64,000 bases of DNA from Spirosoma panaciterrae DSM 21099 (GTDB lineage Bacteria > Bacteroidota > Bacteroidia > Cytophagales > Spirosomataceae). The position numbers were made by a program, and so were the translations under genes. The stretch is taken from contig NZ_KB893172.1 of assembly GCF_000374025.1 (NCBI RefSeq), positions 554,879 through 618,878 of the forward strand. The letters are read 5' to 3'. Shown here in pieces: positions 36,059 to 44,396 of the stretch. The notes below the pieces were generated by a model that saw only the letters and a list, made by a program, of their open reading frames with translations, was not told the DNA's origin and did not search any database. Position 1 is the stretch's first letter, and every line of letters begins with the position of its first letter.

Positions 36059-36814
36059 ATGCGTAGCCTTACCATCCAGATTCCACAACCCTGCCACGAG
36101 CGTTGGGAGGATATGCAGCCAACTGAGCAAGGGCGATTCTGCGCCAGTTGCCAGAAAACGGTTGTCGATTATTCTGCCTTGTCTGATCAGGAGCTGGTAA
36201 TGTTGTTGAGTAAAGTTCCTGGACCGATTTGTGGCCGTTTGCGTGATGATCAATTAAATCGGGCTTTGTCTGTAACGAGTCCGAACCCGATGTTTAACTG
36301 GCATCGGTGGGTAGGGGTACTGGCAACGGCTTTGCTGAGTTGGAAAACCGCGCTCGCCCAATACAACTCTTTAGGTCGGCCGGTCTCTTCCCGGCCCGAG
36401 ATTGCTGTATCGCCAATTCCAATACGCGGTATTGGGGCCATGACGGAGTGGACGGTTTCGGGGCGGGTTATGCAGATGGATTCGACCGGGCAGGTAGTTC
36501 CGGCTATCGGAGCGTATGTCAGTATTGGCGGGGCATCGAAAGGAATATGTACCCAGACGGATAGTGCCGGTAGGTACAAAGCGACAATTTCCGGGGAGAC
36601 TCAGAATACGAAACTAACTATAGTAGTGAATGGCGCTAATCTACGCCGAGAGGTGATCACTTTGGAGATTACTCCTTCCGCTACATCAGTTGTTGTTAAT
36701 GATATTGTGCTGACGCAGGGTCGATTGGCGCATATATCCCTTACGGCTGGTGGGCTTGCCATTGTGCGTGCCCCTTCGGGTTGGCAGAAGATGAAACGGA
36801 AGCTGTTTCGCTGA
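36059..36814 (+). CDS. Cys-motif N-terminal domain protein with carboxypeptidase-like regulatory domain
   Basis: 251 residues from ATG 36059; a TTG 36 bases earlier adds non-conserved residues. The N-terminus reads IQIPQPCHERWEDMQPTEQ, GRFCASCQKTVVDYSALSDQE and contains a CxxC plus outer Cys residues. This block recurs at the start of many Cytophagales proteins, but its role (perhaps metal binding) is not known. A membrane segment follows at about 80-102 (WVGVLATALLSWKTALAQ), then a region of about 130-220 (VSGRVMQM, GAYVSIGGASKG, TDSAGRYKATI) with the form of the CarboxypepD-like regulatory Ig fold. It follows the MFS gene after 48 bases. Likely an inner-membrane protein with its Ig domain outside. 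Confidence 0.75.
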   Translation: MRSLTIQIPQPCHERWEDMQPTEQGRFCASCQKTVVDYSALSDQELVMLLSKVPGPICGRLRDDQLNRALSVTSPNPMFNWHRWVGVLATALLSWKTALAQYNSLGRPVSSRPEIAVSPIPIRGIGAMTEWTVSGRVMQMDSTGQVVPAIGAYVSIGGASKGICTQTDSAGRYKATISGETQNTKLTIVVNGANLRREVITLEITPSATSVVVNDIVLTQGRLAHISLTAGGLAIVRAPSGWQKMKRKLFR

Positions 36815-36862
36815 CATGTTGAACGTTTACGATTAATTAAGTTATCCGACCAAAAGATCCGT

Positions 36863-37156
36863 TTATTCGATCAGCCGACTCTGCTGATATATAACATCGG
36901 GGTCAAAGTCTAATGGAGCAGGATGTTGGCTTCCATCATAGTCAATCATGGTCAGCAGATTATCCCAATAGAGCGTTCTCCCATCGGTTTTAACTTCTCT
37001 AAAGAGTTGTTTATCGGCTAGGTGCGCAATCGGGCTTTTGGGTTTCGAGTCGACTATGTAGGGTTGAAAATCAATTATACGTACCTCCCCCGTATTCCAT
37101 AAACAGGTGATCTTATATGGCTCTACAGCAAGGATACGCTTTATACGAGGCAACAT
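36863..37156 (-). CDS. DUF2442-family protein
   Basis: 97 residues. The core IKRILAVEPYKITCLWNTGEVRIIDFQPYI and LFREVKTDGRTLYWDN match DUF2442, a small beta-rich domain. Its start ATG overlaps the stop of the DUF4160 gene by one base (TAATG), so the two are translationally coupled. DUF2442 and DUF4160 proteins are often neighbours and have been proposed as toxin-antitoxin-like pairs; no activity is shown here. DNA of the pair is AT-rich compared with the flanks (21 of 60 G+C at 37201-37260). Confidence 0.85.
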   Translation of the reverse strand: MLPRIKRILAVEPYKITCLWNTGEVRIIDFQPYIVDSKPKSPIAHLADKQLFREVKTDGRTLYWDNLLTMIDYDGSQHPAPLDFDPDVIYQQSRLIE

Positions 37157-37419
37157 TACATTAATGGCTTGATTTTCTTGAAAGTCCCTGTCTCCTGCTG
37201 TAACAAATTGTAATTCTCCATCAGTTCATCTCTATGTAGTTCAGTCCATGCCTGTACTAATCGTATCTGTTTTCTGGGGAGGTCTCCCTGAATAATATTG
37301 CCGGTTTCAATTGAAAACATTCCTTCATCATCATTATAAACAGCATGAAAGTGAGGGGGTAAATGATCTTTAGCATACATATAAATAATGATTCCGAAAA
37401 AGCGACTGATCTCAGGCAT
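37156..37419 (-). CDS. DUF4160-family protein
   Basis: 87 residues from ATG at 37419; a longer reading from 37467 adds hydrophobic residues not typical of the family. The domain has MPEISRFFGIIIYMYAKDHLPPHFHAVY, the signature FxG-(x)-YxxDHxPPHFHV of DUF4160, with HxPPHFH probably metal-binding or catalytic, then the GDLPRKQIRLVQAWTELH helix. It lies upstream of, and overlaps by one base, the DUF2442 gene. The two form a compact cassette inserted between the Cys-motif gene and clpB. Confidence 0.9.
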   Translation of the reverse strand: MPEISRFFGIIIYMYAKDHLPPHFHAVYNDDEGMFSIETGNIIQGDLPRKQIRLVQAWTELHRDELMENYNLLQQETGTFKKIKPLM

Positions 37420-37450
37420 AGTTACGATAGAGTAATAGTTAAGCAAATGT

Positions 37451-37485
37451 AAAAAAAGCCCGACCACTTTTCAGCAGCCGGGCGT
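37451..37485 (-). terminator. Terminator after clpB
   Basis: On the minus strand, GCCCGGC pairs with GTCGGGC (one G-U) and is followed by a run of seven T (plus-strand A 37451-37457). A second, small hairpin CGGGCT-TT-AGCCCG lies at 37493-37506. Confidence 0.8.
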
Positions 37486-37513
37486 GTATCTACGGGCTTT
37501 AGCCCGGTATCAA

Positions 37514-40135
37514 TTATAATTCAATTTCAGCATCCAGATTGGTGAAGGCGATTTCACCGTCGGAGTTTAACTCCATTAATACGACAGAATCTTTCTTAAC
37601 TTCACCTGACAGGATACTTTTCGACAATTCGTTCAGTACCCGGCGTTGCAGAACCCGTTTCAGCGGACGAGCACCGAAGATCGGATCGAACCCTTCTTCG
37701 CCTAGTTTGGTCAGCGCTTCGTCGGTTGCATCGAGCTGGATGCCATTTTCGGCCAGCCGTTTTTTGATTTCACCGAACTGAATGTCCACAATCTTGCGAA
37801 TGTTGGCCTGCGTGAGCGGTTCAAACATCACAATTTCGTCGATCCGGTTCAGGAATTCCGGCCGGATGGTTTGTTTCAGCAACTCCAGCACCGCCCGTTT
37901 GGCTTCTTCCAGCACGAGCGAGTGGTTCCAGCCTTCGTCTTCGGCAAATTTCTCCTGGATCAGGTGACTGCCGATGTTCGATGTCATGATAATGATGGTG
38001 TTCTTGAAGTTCGCTGTGCGGCCTTTATTGTCGGTCAGGCGGCCTTCATCAAGCACCTGCAATAGAATATTCCAGACATCGGGGTGCGCTTTTTCGATCT
38101 CATCGAGCAGTACAACCGAATAGGGTTTCCGACGAACGGCTTCGGTCAACTGCCCCCCTTCGTCGTAGCCAACGTATCCTGGAGGAGCCCCGATCAGTCG
38201 GCTTACGGCATGGCGTTCCTGGTATTCCGACATATCGATCCGTACCATCGCGTTCTCGTCGTTGAACAGGTATTCGGCCAGGGTCCGGGCCACTTCGGTT
38301 TTACCAACGCCCGTAGTGCCGAGGAAGATAAACGAACCGATAGGCCGTTTGGGGTCCTGCATACCAGCCCGGCTCCGGCGTACCGCATCCGAAACGGCTT
38401 CAATCGCTTCCTGCTGACCCGCTACCCGTTTACCGAGTTCTTTCTCCAGATTCAGCAGTTTTTCACGGTCGCTTTGCAGCATTTTCGATACTGGGATGCC
38501 CGTCCATTTGGCAACGACTTCAGCAATATCCTCGGCCGTAACCTCTTCCTGCATCATCCGGTCCGACGAACCCTTATCTCCGCCTTCTTTGGTCAACGCG
38601 TTCAGCTTGTTTTCGATCTCAGGAATCCGGCCGTAGCGAATCTCGGCCACTTTGCCATAATCGCCCGAGCGTTCGGCCTGTTCGGCTTCCAGTCGTAATT
38701 TGTCGAGCTCCTCTTTCAGGGTTCGGCCTTCGTTGACGGATGCTTTTTCAGTTTCCCACTTGGCTTTCAGACTATTTCGTTGTTCGCTCAGATCTTCGAT
38801 CTGCTTATTGAGCAGGGTTTCTTTTTCCTTATCGTGCTCACGTCGGATGGCCTCACGCTCAATTTCAAGCTGCATGATCCGGCGATTCAACTCGTCCAGC
38901 TCTTCGGGTACCGAGTCCATCTCCAGTCGCAGTTTGGCTGCTGCTTCGTCCATCAGGTCAATGGCTTTATCGGGCAGGAAACGGTCGGTGATGTAGCGGG
39001 TCGAAAGCTCAACGGCGGCAATGACGGCATCGTCCTTGATCCGAACCCCGTGGTGCAATTCGTACTTTTCTTTGATGCCGCGCAGGATCGAAATGGCATC
39101 GGCCATGTCGGGTTCATCGACCATTACGGCCTGGAATCGACGTTCAAGCGCTTTATCTTTTTCAATGTATTTCTGATATTCTTTCAGCGTGGTAGCACCA
39201 ATGGTGTGCAATTCACCGCGCGACAGGGCTGGTTTCAGCAGGTTAGCAGCATCCATAGCGCCTTCACCACCTGCACCCGCCCCAATCAGCGTGTGAATTT
39301 CGTCGATAAACAGGATGATCTCGCCATTGGAATCCGTTACTTCCTTAATAACCGCTTTCAGGCGTTCCTCAAACTCCCCTTTGTATTTGGCACCTGCAAT
39401 CAGCAGACCCATGTCGAGCGAGACAATGGTTTTCGATTTCAGGTTTTCAGGTACATCGCCCGACACAATGCGTTGGGCCAACCCTTCCACAATGGCGGTT
39501 TTACCAACACCGGGTTCACCAAGCAGAATCGGGTTGTTTTTGGTACGGCGGCTCAGAATTTGCAGCACCCGACGGATCTCTTCATCACGACCGATTACGG
39601 GGTCGATTTTGCCCGTACGCGCTCGTTCATTCAGGTTAATGCTGTACCGCTCTAACGATTGATATTTTGCTTCAGCGTTCTGATCTTTCACTGAGTTTCC
39701 TTTTCTAAGTTCGTTGATGGCCGATTTCACTTGTTTTTCGTTGAAACCGGCATCTTTCAATAACGTTGCAATTTGGTCTTTCCCTGCCATAAGTCCCAAC
39801 AGCATCAGTTCGACGCTAACAAATTCGTCGCCGAATTCTTTGGTGATCGTACTGGCTTTGGCAAGGGCTGCGGCTGTATCGTTGCTGAGGTATACGCTTC
39901 CATTCCCGCCCGATACCTTCGGATAGGTAGTCAGGATGGCCTGTAAAGCGCTGGTCGTATTCGGTAGATTGATTCCCAATTTCTTGGTAATAAACCCGAT
40001 CACATTTTCGTCTTCCGACAGGATCGCCTGGAGCAGGTGACCTGTTTCAATGGCTTGCTGGCCGTTTCCGAGGGCAATTTCCGACGCCTTCTGTACGACC
40101 TCCTGTGCTTTGATGGTGTAATTCTTAAAATCCAT
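37514..40135 (-). CDS. clpB: ATP-dependent disaggregase ClpB
   Basis: 873 residues, full length. Order: Clp N-domain repeats (about 1-145), AAA-1 with Walker A GEPGVGKT (206-213) and [13 protein letters not shown], the long middle coiled coil (about 405-525, rich in Glu, Arg and Lys) that marks ClpB as opposed to ClpA/C, AAA-2 with GTTGVGKT (near 610), [13 protein letters not shown], and the C-terminal D2 domain ([13 protein letters not shown]). It unfolds aggregated proteins together with DnaK. There is no IGF/L loop for ClpP visible. A palindrome lies between its start codon and the upstream gene. Confidence 0.98.
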   Translation of the reverse strand: MDFKNYTIKAQEVVQKASEIALGNGQQAIETGHLLQAILSEDENVIGFITKKLGINLPNTTSALQAILTTYPKVSGGNGSVYLSNDTAAALAKASTITKEFGDEFVSVELMLLGLMAGKDQIATLLKDAGFNEKQVKSAINELRKGNSVKDQNAEAKYQSLERYSINLNERARTGKIDPVIGRDEEIRRVLQILSRRTKNNPILLGEPGVGKTAIVEGLAQRIVSGDVPENLKSKTIVSLDMGLLIAGAKYKGEFEERLKAVIKEVTDSNGEIILFIDEIHTLIGAGAGGEGAMDAANLLKPALSRGELHTIGATTLKEYQKYIEKDKALERRFQAVMVDEPDMADAISILRGIKEKYELHHGVRIKDDAVIAAVELSTRYITDRFLPDKAIDLMDEAAAKLRLEMDSVPEELDELNRRIMQLEIEREAIRREHDKEKETLLNKQIEDLSEQRNSLKAKWETEKASVNEGRTLKEELDKLRLEAEQAERSGDYGKVAEIRYGRIPEIENKLNALTKEGGDKGSSDRMMQEEVTAEDIAEVVAKWTGIPVSKMLQSDREKLLNLEKELGKRVAGQQEAIEAVSDAVRRSRAGMQDPKRPIGSFIFLGTTGVGKTEVARTLAEYLFNDENAMVRIDMSEYQERHAVSRLIGAPPGYVGYDEGGQLTEAVRRKPYSVVLLDEIEKAHPDVWNILLQVLDEGRLTDNKGRTANFKNTIIIMTSNIGSHLIQEKFAEDEGWNHSLVLEEAKRAVLELLKQTIRPEFLNRIDEIVMFEPLTQANIRKIVDIQFGEIKKRLAENGIQLDATDEALTKLGEEGFDPIFGARPLKRVLQRRVLNELSKSILSGEVKKDSVVLMELNSDGEIAFTNLDAEIEL

Positions 40136-40145
40136 GACCGTTAAG

Positions 40146-40216
40146 GAGTGAAGAGTTTAGAGTAAATTCTGAAGAATAAGCCAGATCGCTCAGTCTCTAT
40201 TCTTCAACCTTCACGC
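40146..40216. repeat. Palindrome directly upstream of clpB
   Basis: Nested stems: GTGAAG (40148-40153) with CTTCAC (40209-40214), and a perfect 9-bp stem 40170-40178 with 40198-40206. The plus-strand left arm is purine-rich. It ends about 12 bases from the clpB start codon on the minus strand. No T-run. Confidence 0.7.
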
Positions 40217-40341
40217 TATATGCTTATCTAACAAATCGCGGGCCGAGGTGTTTTTTCGGACATTTTGGCTTGTTTTTAGCTTTTTCTGATCGTTTTTCGG
40301 TCAAAATGACAATAAACGGTTTTGGGCCTAAAACAGGAAAT

Positions 40342-40379
40342 AGCCAAAAAGCCACCCCAATCGGAATGGCTTTTTGGCT
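40342..40379 (-). terminator. Terminator after the TspO-like gene
   Basis: A 13-bp perfect stem (40342-40354 and 40367-40379) with a 12-base loop and A/T-rich stem ends, 16 bases past the TspO-like stop on the minus strand. Confidence 0.85.
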
Positions 40380-40395
40380 CTCTGTTGAATAAAGC

Positions 40396-41352
40396 TTAGT
40401 TTATTTCCTCAATCTCAATCGGTTTTGTACGCTCACGGGCAATTGCTGCCTGAACAGGCTCGCTTGTTTCGACAGGGCCTGCCAGCACTTCGGCTTCTGC
40501 ATCCTGAATCACGATCCGTTCGTAGTCGTGAAATTTCCCTTTGGGAAGCCAGTAGGTCAGAAAGCCGACATAGGCTGCCGCCAGCGTGGCGGCTGTCCAG
40601 CCAACCAGGGGATGTTTGTTCCACTGGCGACTGGCAATGCCCGAAAAGCCAGCCACAAAGGGGAGCATGTACCACGGATCGTTTAGCCGACGACCAATCA
40701 GATACCCAGCCCCAGCAGTAGCACTTAAGATACCAGAAGCGATAGCGTCATCCCGTTTTTTGTCGGAATGCCAAAGACCCAGCGTCAAAAGGGTATTGGG
40801 CGTACCCACTACCGTAGCGGCCGTAAGCCAGCCTGCATACAGGCTGACGGGAATTCGCAGGTATTTCTCTGGCGAGGGGACATCGGTTTTGCCAATCTCC
40901 AGGCTCTGGTGAAGGGCCAGAGCGGCAGGCAGGTTGAATTTGGTTGTCAGGTCAGAAATGACAATGCTCTGCGGGTCATTTTCGGAGAAAAACCGGCCAA
41001 ACAGGGCATTAAGAGCCCAACTCGCCCACCACCAGGGTAAAGCCTGTATATACCGAGGGTTTCGTTCCTGGGTTGGCAGGGCCTGGTGTACGGAGAGCGC
41101 CGTTAAGCCCGTGTATATGGTTGACCAGACTACCCCGAAAGCCCACCCGGCCGGAACGATACTGTTCTTCTCAAAAACGTGCTGGTACTCGGGTGGTACA
41201 TCGTATTCATATTCGGAGCCACTGGGCTCGTCATCATCTTCGTCGCTTGCGTTGGCTTGTGAGCCAGAACGGTTGCTCAGAACGGTTGTGTAGAGAATAC
41301 TGCCTACAGCCACAACGGCCGTAGCAATGCGCCAGAATGATGAGTTCTTCAT
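40396..41352 (-). CDS. TspO/MBR-related multi-pass membrane protein
   Basis: 318 residues, about twice the length of TspO. The N-terminal helix (about 5-25) is followed by an acidic linker (SDEDDDEPSGSEYEYD). Then comes VPAGWAFGVVWSTIYTGL, which is the PxxWxFxxxWTxLY signature of the TspO/MBR fold, and further helices WWWASWALNALFG, PVSLYAGWLTAATVVG, TLLTLGLWHS, DAIASGILSATAGAGYLI, and WTAATLAAAYVGFLTYW. The TspO domain is the 'tryptophan-rich sensory protein' that binds porphyrins and sterols. The extra C-terminal helices are unexplained. It is followed by its own terminator and lies 35 bases upstream of the SDR stop. Confidence 0.6.
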   Translation of the reverse strand: MKNSSFWRIATAVVAVGSILYTTVLSNRSGSQANASDEDDDEPSGSEYEYDVPPEYQHVFEKNSIVPAGWAFGVVWSTIYTGLTALSVHQALPTQERNPRYIQALPWWWASWALNALFGRFFSENDPQSIVISDLTTKFNLPAALALHQSLEIGKTDVPSPEKYLRIPVSLYAGWLTAATVVGTPNTLLTLGLWHSDKKRDDAIASGILSATAGAGYLIGRRLNDPWYMLPFVAGFSGIASRQWNKHPLVGWTAATLAAAYVGFLTYWLPKGKFHDYERIVIQDAEAEVLAGPVETSEPVQAAIARERTKPIEIEEIN

Positions 41353-41387
41353 GACTTTAGGTAGGTTTGGCAGTGCCTTTTACGTGA

Positions 41388-42473
41388 TTATGCGCCTACT
41401 TCGTCTTCGACCAGCTCGGTTTCCCGGGCAACGATCTTTTCGGCTTTGCTCTTCGTAGATTTATACGCATCCACCAACGAGTCGACTACATTGTCGGTTA
41501 CGGATGAGAGCGCATCAGAAATGGTGTCGCCCAAGGATTTGGCCTTGTACCGATATTTGGCCCGATCAATGGCGTTCGAGTTTGCATAGGCAACCCCTAA
41601 GGCAATACCCGCCAGAACAGCAATGCCGAAGCCAATTCCCCATGTGGCTGCCGACGATTTTTCAGTTTCCTGCGGTTCGGGTTTCTGCGCCATTTTGTTC
41701 CGCATCACAGCCGCCAGTGTTTCCTGAGGAGCTACATAGGCAAGGATTTCGTACGATTTATTTTTCAGGCCACCCGGAATAACCTTGTGTTTACCAGCCA
41801 TTAAGGCATCATAGCCGGCTTTTGCCACCATCAGCGGATCTTGCACTTCGTCGGTAACTTTGGTGTTGTCAGCTCCTGCTTTGTGGAAGAAATCGGTATC
41901 GGTGGCATTTGGCAGAAGGGCGGTAACCGTTACATTGGTATCCTTCAACTCGTTGATGAGCGATTGGGTAAAATTATAGACGTAGGCTTTTGTACCGGCA
42001 TATACTGCCATCATTGGATTAGGGGTAATCGAAACGATCGACGCCAGATTCAGAATCTTGCCTTCGTTCCGCGATAGCATATCGTACAAAAACAGCTTGG
42101 TCATCTGCGTAAGCGTGAGCACATTGAGGTGAATCATGGCTTTCTCCCGCTCCCAGTCGGTGTCTGTGGCGAATAGGCCATACAGACCAACCCCCGCATC
42201 ATTGACCAGCGCATCGACGGTTATACCTTTTGCCTTAACCTGATCATATACATCCTGAGCCGCATCTTCAGTGGCTAAGTCTTTGCCAATTACGGTTATT
42301 TGCTGGGTACCATAGTTATTTTTAAAAACTTCCGCCAGTCGGTCCAGTTTCTCGTCGCTACGGCCTACCAACACTAGATTATAGCCATCCTGAGCAAACA
42401 GTTTGGCAATTTCCTGACCGATCCCACTAGAGGCACCTGTAATCAGAGCGGTTCTTCCTGTTTGTGTGTTCAT
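41388..42473 (-). CDS. SDR oxidoreductase with C-terminal membrane anchor
   Basis: 361 residues. The first 265 form a classical short-chain dehydrogenase: ALITGASSGIGQEIAKLFA (TGxxxGIG cofactor motif), VNDAGVG (NAG-type), Ser in NLASIVSIT and catalytic YAGTK (Y-x-x-x-K). It then has a linker, a membrane helix at about 282-303 (WGIGFGIAVLAGIALGVAYA), and a charged helical tail of about 55 residues (DAYKSTKSKAEKIV) resembling YtxH-type tails. Most SDR enzymes are soluble and about 250 long, so the tail is an add-on that would anchor the enzyme in the inner membrane. Substrate unknown. Confidence 0.88.
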   Translation of the reverse strand: MNTQTGRTALITGASSGIGQEIAKLFAQDGYNLVLVGRSDEKLDRLAEVFKNNYGTQQITVIGKDLATEDAAQDVYDQVKAKGITVDALVNDAGVGLYGLFATDTDWEREKAMIHLNVLTLTQMTKLFLYDMLSRNEGKILNLASIVSITPNPMMAVYAGTKAYVYNFTQSLINELKDTNVTVTALLPNATDTDFFHKAGADNTKVTDEVQDPLMVAKAGYDALMAGKHKVIPGGLKNKSYEILAYVAPQETLAAVMRNKMAQKPEPQETEKSSAATWGIGFGIAVLAGIALGVAYANSNAIDRAKYRYKAKSLGDTISDALSSVTDNVVDSLVDAYKSTKSKAEKIVARETELVEDEVGA

Positions 42474-42577
42474 AACAGTTTATTAGTTAGTCACTATGGG
42501 TTATGAACTGTGGCTGAGTGAAGTTGTTTGGAGAAAGCGGAGAGAAATTCTTTAGAGTTACTGGAATAGGGGGGAAA

Positions 42578-42615
42578 TCAAAATGCCTTCCCATAACCAT
42601 AGGAAGGCATTTTGA
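42578..42615 (-). terminator. Terminator after the DUF937-OmpA gene
   Basis: A perfect 14-bp stem (42578-42591 and 42602-42615) with 10-base loop, 27 bases past the stop on the minus strand. Confidence 0.85.
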
Positions 42616-42642
42616 CATAATCTGATTGGCTTGTTGAAGCCA

Positions 42643-43971
42643 CTATTTGACCACTACTTTCAGATCGATCTTGCGTAGGGTTGGCTTGGGAACGCTCGAG
42701 GTGTCTGCTTTGGAAACGCCCGTTCCACGGCCAATTGCATCGAGTCGCATATAATCAATACCAGCGGCCATCAATCGATGCTTAATTTCGACTACCCGCT
42801 TGAACGACAGGCTTTTATTGGTCATGTCTCCTTTGGCATCATTGGCATACCCTACCAATTGAACCTGTAGACGAGGATAGGTTTTCAAAAGGGTAGTCAA
42901 TTCCGCAATACCAGCCTCTGAACCAGGGGTCAGTGAAAATGAACCCGGTGGGAATGTAATGGAGGTGATCGGGAAAGTTCGCCCTTTAGGTAAAGCGGCA
43001 TTGCCCAGATAAGGAGCCATTCGGCTGGTCAGGTCGCCAGAAGCGGCAACCGTTGTTGAAGGGGCTGCTGTGGTAATGGCCGCTACCGAAGTCGATTTAG
43101 GCGGTGTTTTGGTCGAAGAGTCAATAGGAACGGCCAGCGATCGGGCCACTGTATCAGCCTGAACGGTATCGCTGGTAATGGTCGTCACATCGTTCACCTG
43201 TTCCTGTCCGTCCGAATAACGCTGCGTGTTTTGATAGAGATAGTAACCGCCAACACCGAGTGCTACAGCAATAAGGGCGCCCACTCCCCATTTTGTTAAG
43301 GTTTCGTTCTCTCCATCCGACTCATCTACAGGCTCATAGCTGACGGCTGGCCGAGTGGCCGTTGCGGTTGACCGGCCAGCCGAATCGGTTGCCCGTCGGG
43401 CTGGCATTGCTAGCCCAGCTACCACCTGATGCAGGCCGACTTTCTCGACCAGTTGGGGCATAAAATCCTCCGGTACCGCATTGACCAGCGTTTCGCGCTC
43501 GGTAAACAGCGAAGCGGCCAGCCCATCGGCATCCAGTTTTTGATCCTTGACCTGCTTTCCCAGCACATGAAGAACCAGGGACGTAATCAAGCCCAGCAAC
43601 GCAATCGCCGACGAATTGCGGATGCCCGCATAGCCCGAAATCATGTTGCCAATCGAACTTTTCATTGCTGGCAACAAGTGACTAATCACGTCGTTGCCCT
43701 GCATGATCAGGGTATTCGTTAGCGTTGGGTCACGTAGAACAGCCGCCAGATTTTCGGTCAGCGATCCATCGAACCGACCTTTTTGAATATGATTATACAG
43801 TTGATTAACACCTATTTCGCTAGTAGTACGCTTCATCAATCCTCCAACGATCGTATAAACAAGACCGTTGACGGCTTTGGTCGTTTTAGCAGGTGGTTCG
43901 TCGATATACGTTGCTATGCGCGACAGAACATCCGAACTTAATACATTCGTTATATTGGCGAATAAATTCAT
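42643..43971 (-). CDS. DUF937 domain - membrane helix - OmpA domain protein
   Basis: 442 residues from ATG at 43971 (MNLFANITN, the usual start of DUF937 proteins); a reading from 44022 adds 17 hydrophilic residues. DUF937 covers about 1-200: LSSDVLSRIATYI, VYTIVGGLMKRTT, NQLYNHIQKGRFDGSL, AIALLGLITSLVLHVLGKQ. A single membrane helix (WGVGALIAVALGVGGYYLY) lies near 245, then a Thr/Ser/Pro-rich linker, then an OmpA-like domain (VQLVGYANDAKGD, NKSLSFKRVVEIKHRL) that would bind peptidoglycan. It could tie a cytoplasmic DUF937 part to the cell wall. Function unknown. Confidence 0.85.
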   Translation of the reverse strand: MNLFANITNVLSSDVLSRIATYIDEPPAKTTKAVNGLVYTIVGGLMKRTTSEIGVNQLYNHIQKGRFDGSLTENLAAVLRDPTLTNTLIMQGNDVISHLLPAMKSSIGNMISGYAGIRNSSAIALLGLITSLVLHVLGKQVKDQKLDADGLAASLFTERETLVNAVPEDFMPQLVEKVGLHQVVAGLAMPARRATDSAGRSTATATRPAVSYEPVDESDGENETLTKWGVGALIAVALGVGGYYLYQNTQRYSDGQEQVNDVTTITSDTVQADTVARSLAVPIDSSTKTPPKSTSVAAITTAAPSTTVAASGDLTSRMAPYLGNAALPKGRTFPITSITFPPGSFSLTPGSEAGIAELTTLLKTYPRLQVQLVGYANDAKGDMTNKSLSFKRVVEIKHRLMAAGIDYMRLDAIGRGTGVSKADTSSVPKPTLRKIDLKVVVK

Positions 43972-44122
43972 ATTTTCAACAGACTCAATCAGGCGGTAAT
44001 TAGACACTTCTTCATTCATCACAACCGATCCCGGGCATAAAGTGCCTTCTATTTTTCACAGGGGATAAAATTAGGCAAGGTTTAGCAAAGGTTACATACG
44101 ACCTTATAATAAAAATCCTAAT

Positions 44123-44311
44123 TTATCGCTTAGGTAACTTTTCGATAACTTCCTGGTACTCCGTTTCTACAGCCCGAAGCCGTTCCTGGCAGAATGTAAT
44201 CAGTTCAGTGGCCAGCCGGATTTTGGCAGGAAGCTCATCCAGAGGGACCTGTTCATTTTCAATTTCGTAGACCAATGTTGTCAGTTGGTCGTAAGCATCC
44301 TGATACGTCAT
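44123..44311 (-). CDS. xseB: Exodeoxyribonuclease VII small subunit
   Basis: 62 residues, the normal size. The sequence YQDAYDQLTTLVYEIENEQVPLDELPAKI, then ELITFCQERLRAVE is the XseB coiled-coil pattern (AxxxLxxIVxxLE, LDELxxxxxxA, CxxxL). It binds XseA to form exodeoxyribonuclease VII, which degrades single-stranded DNA. xseA lies 85 bases upstream on the same strand. Confidence 0.95.
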   Translation of the reverse strand: MTYQDAYDQLTTLVYEIENEQVPLDELPAKIRLATELITFCQERLRAVETEYQEVIEKLPKR

Positions 44312-44396
44312 TGCTATAGCGTTGGAAAGTTATAGACTCATAAACTAGCAGAGTTGATCCTGAGCTGTATTGGCCCGGTCTATTTTCAGGTCTTTA

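Noticed and set aside
38780..39655. 291-codon antisense frame inside clpB
   Set aside because: It mirrors conserved ClpB codons, with no start context or recognisable domain.
40425..41324. Several overlapping plus-strand frames opposite the TspO-like gene
   Set aside because: They overlap each other in three frames, which is typical of shadows.
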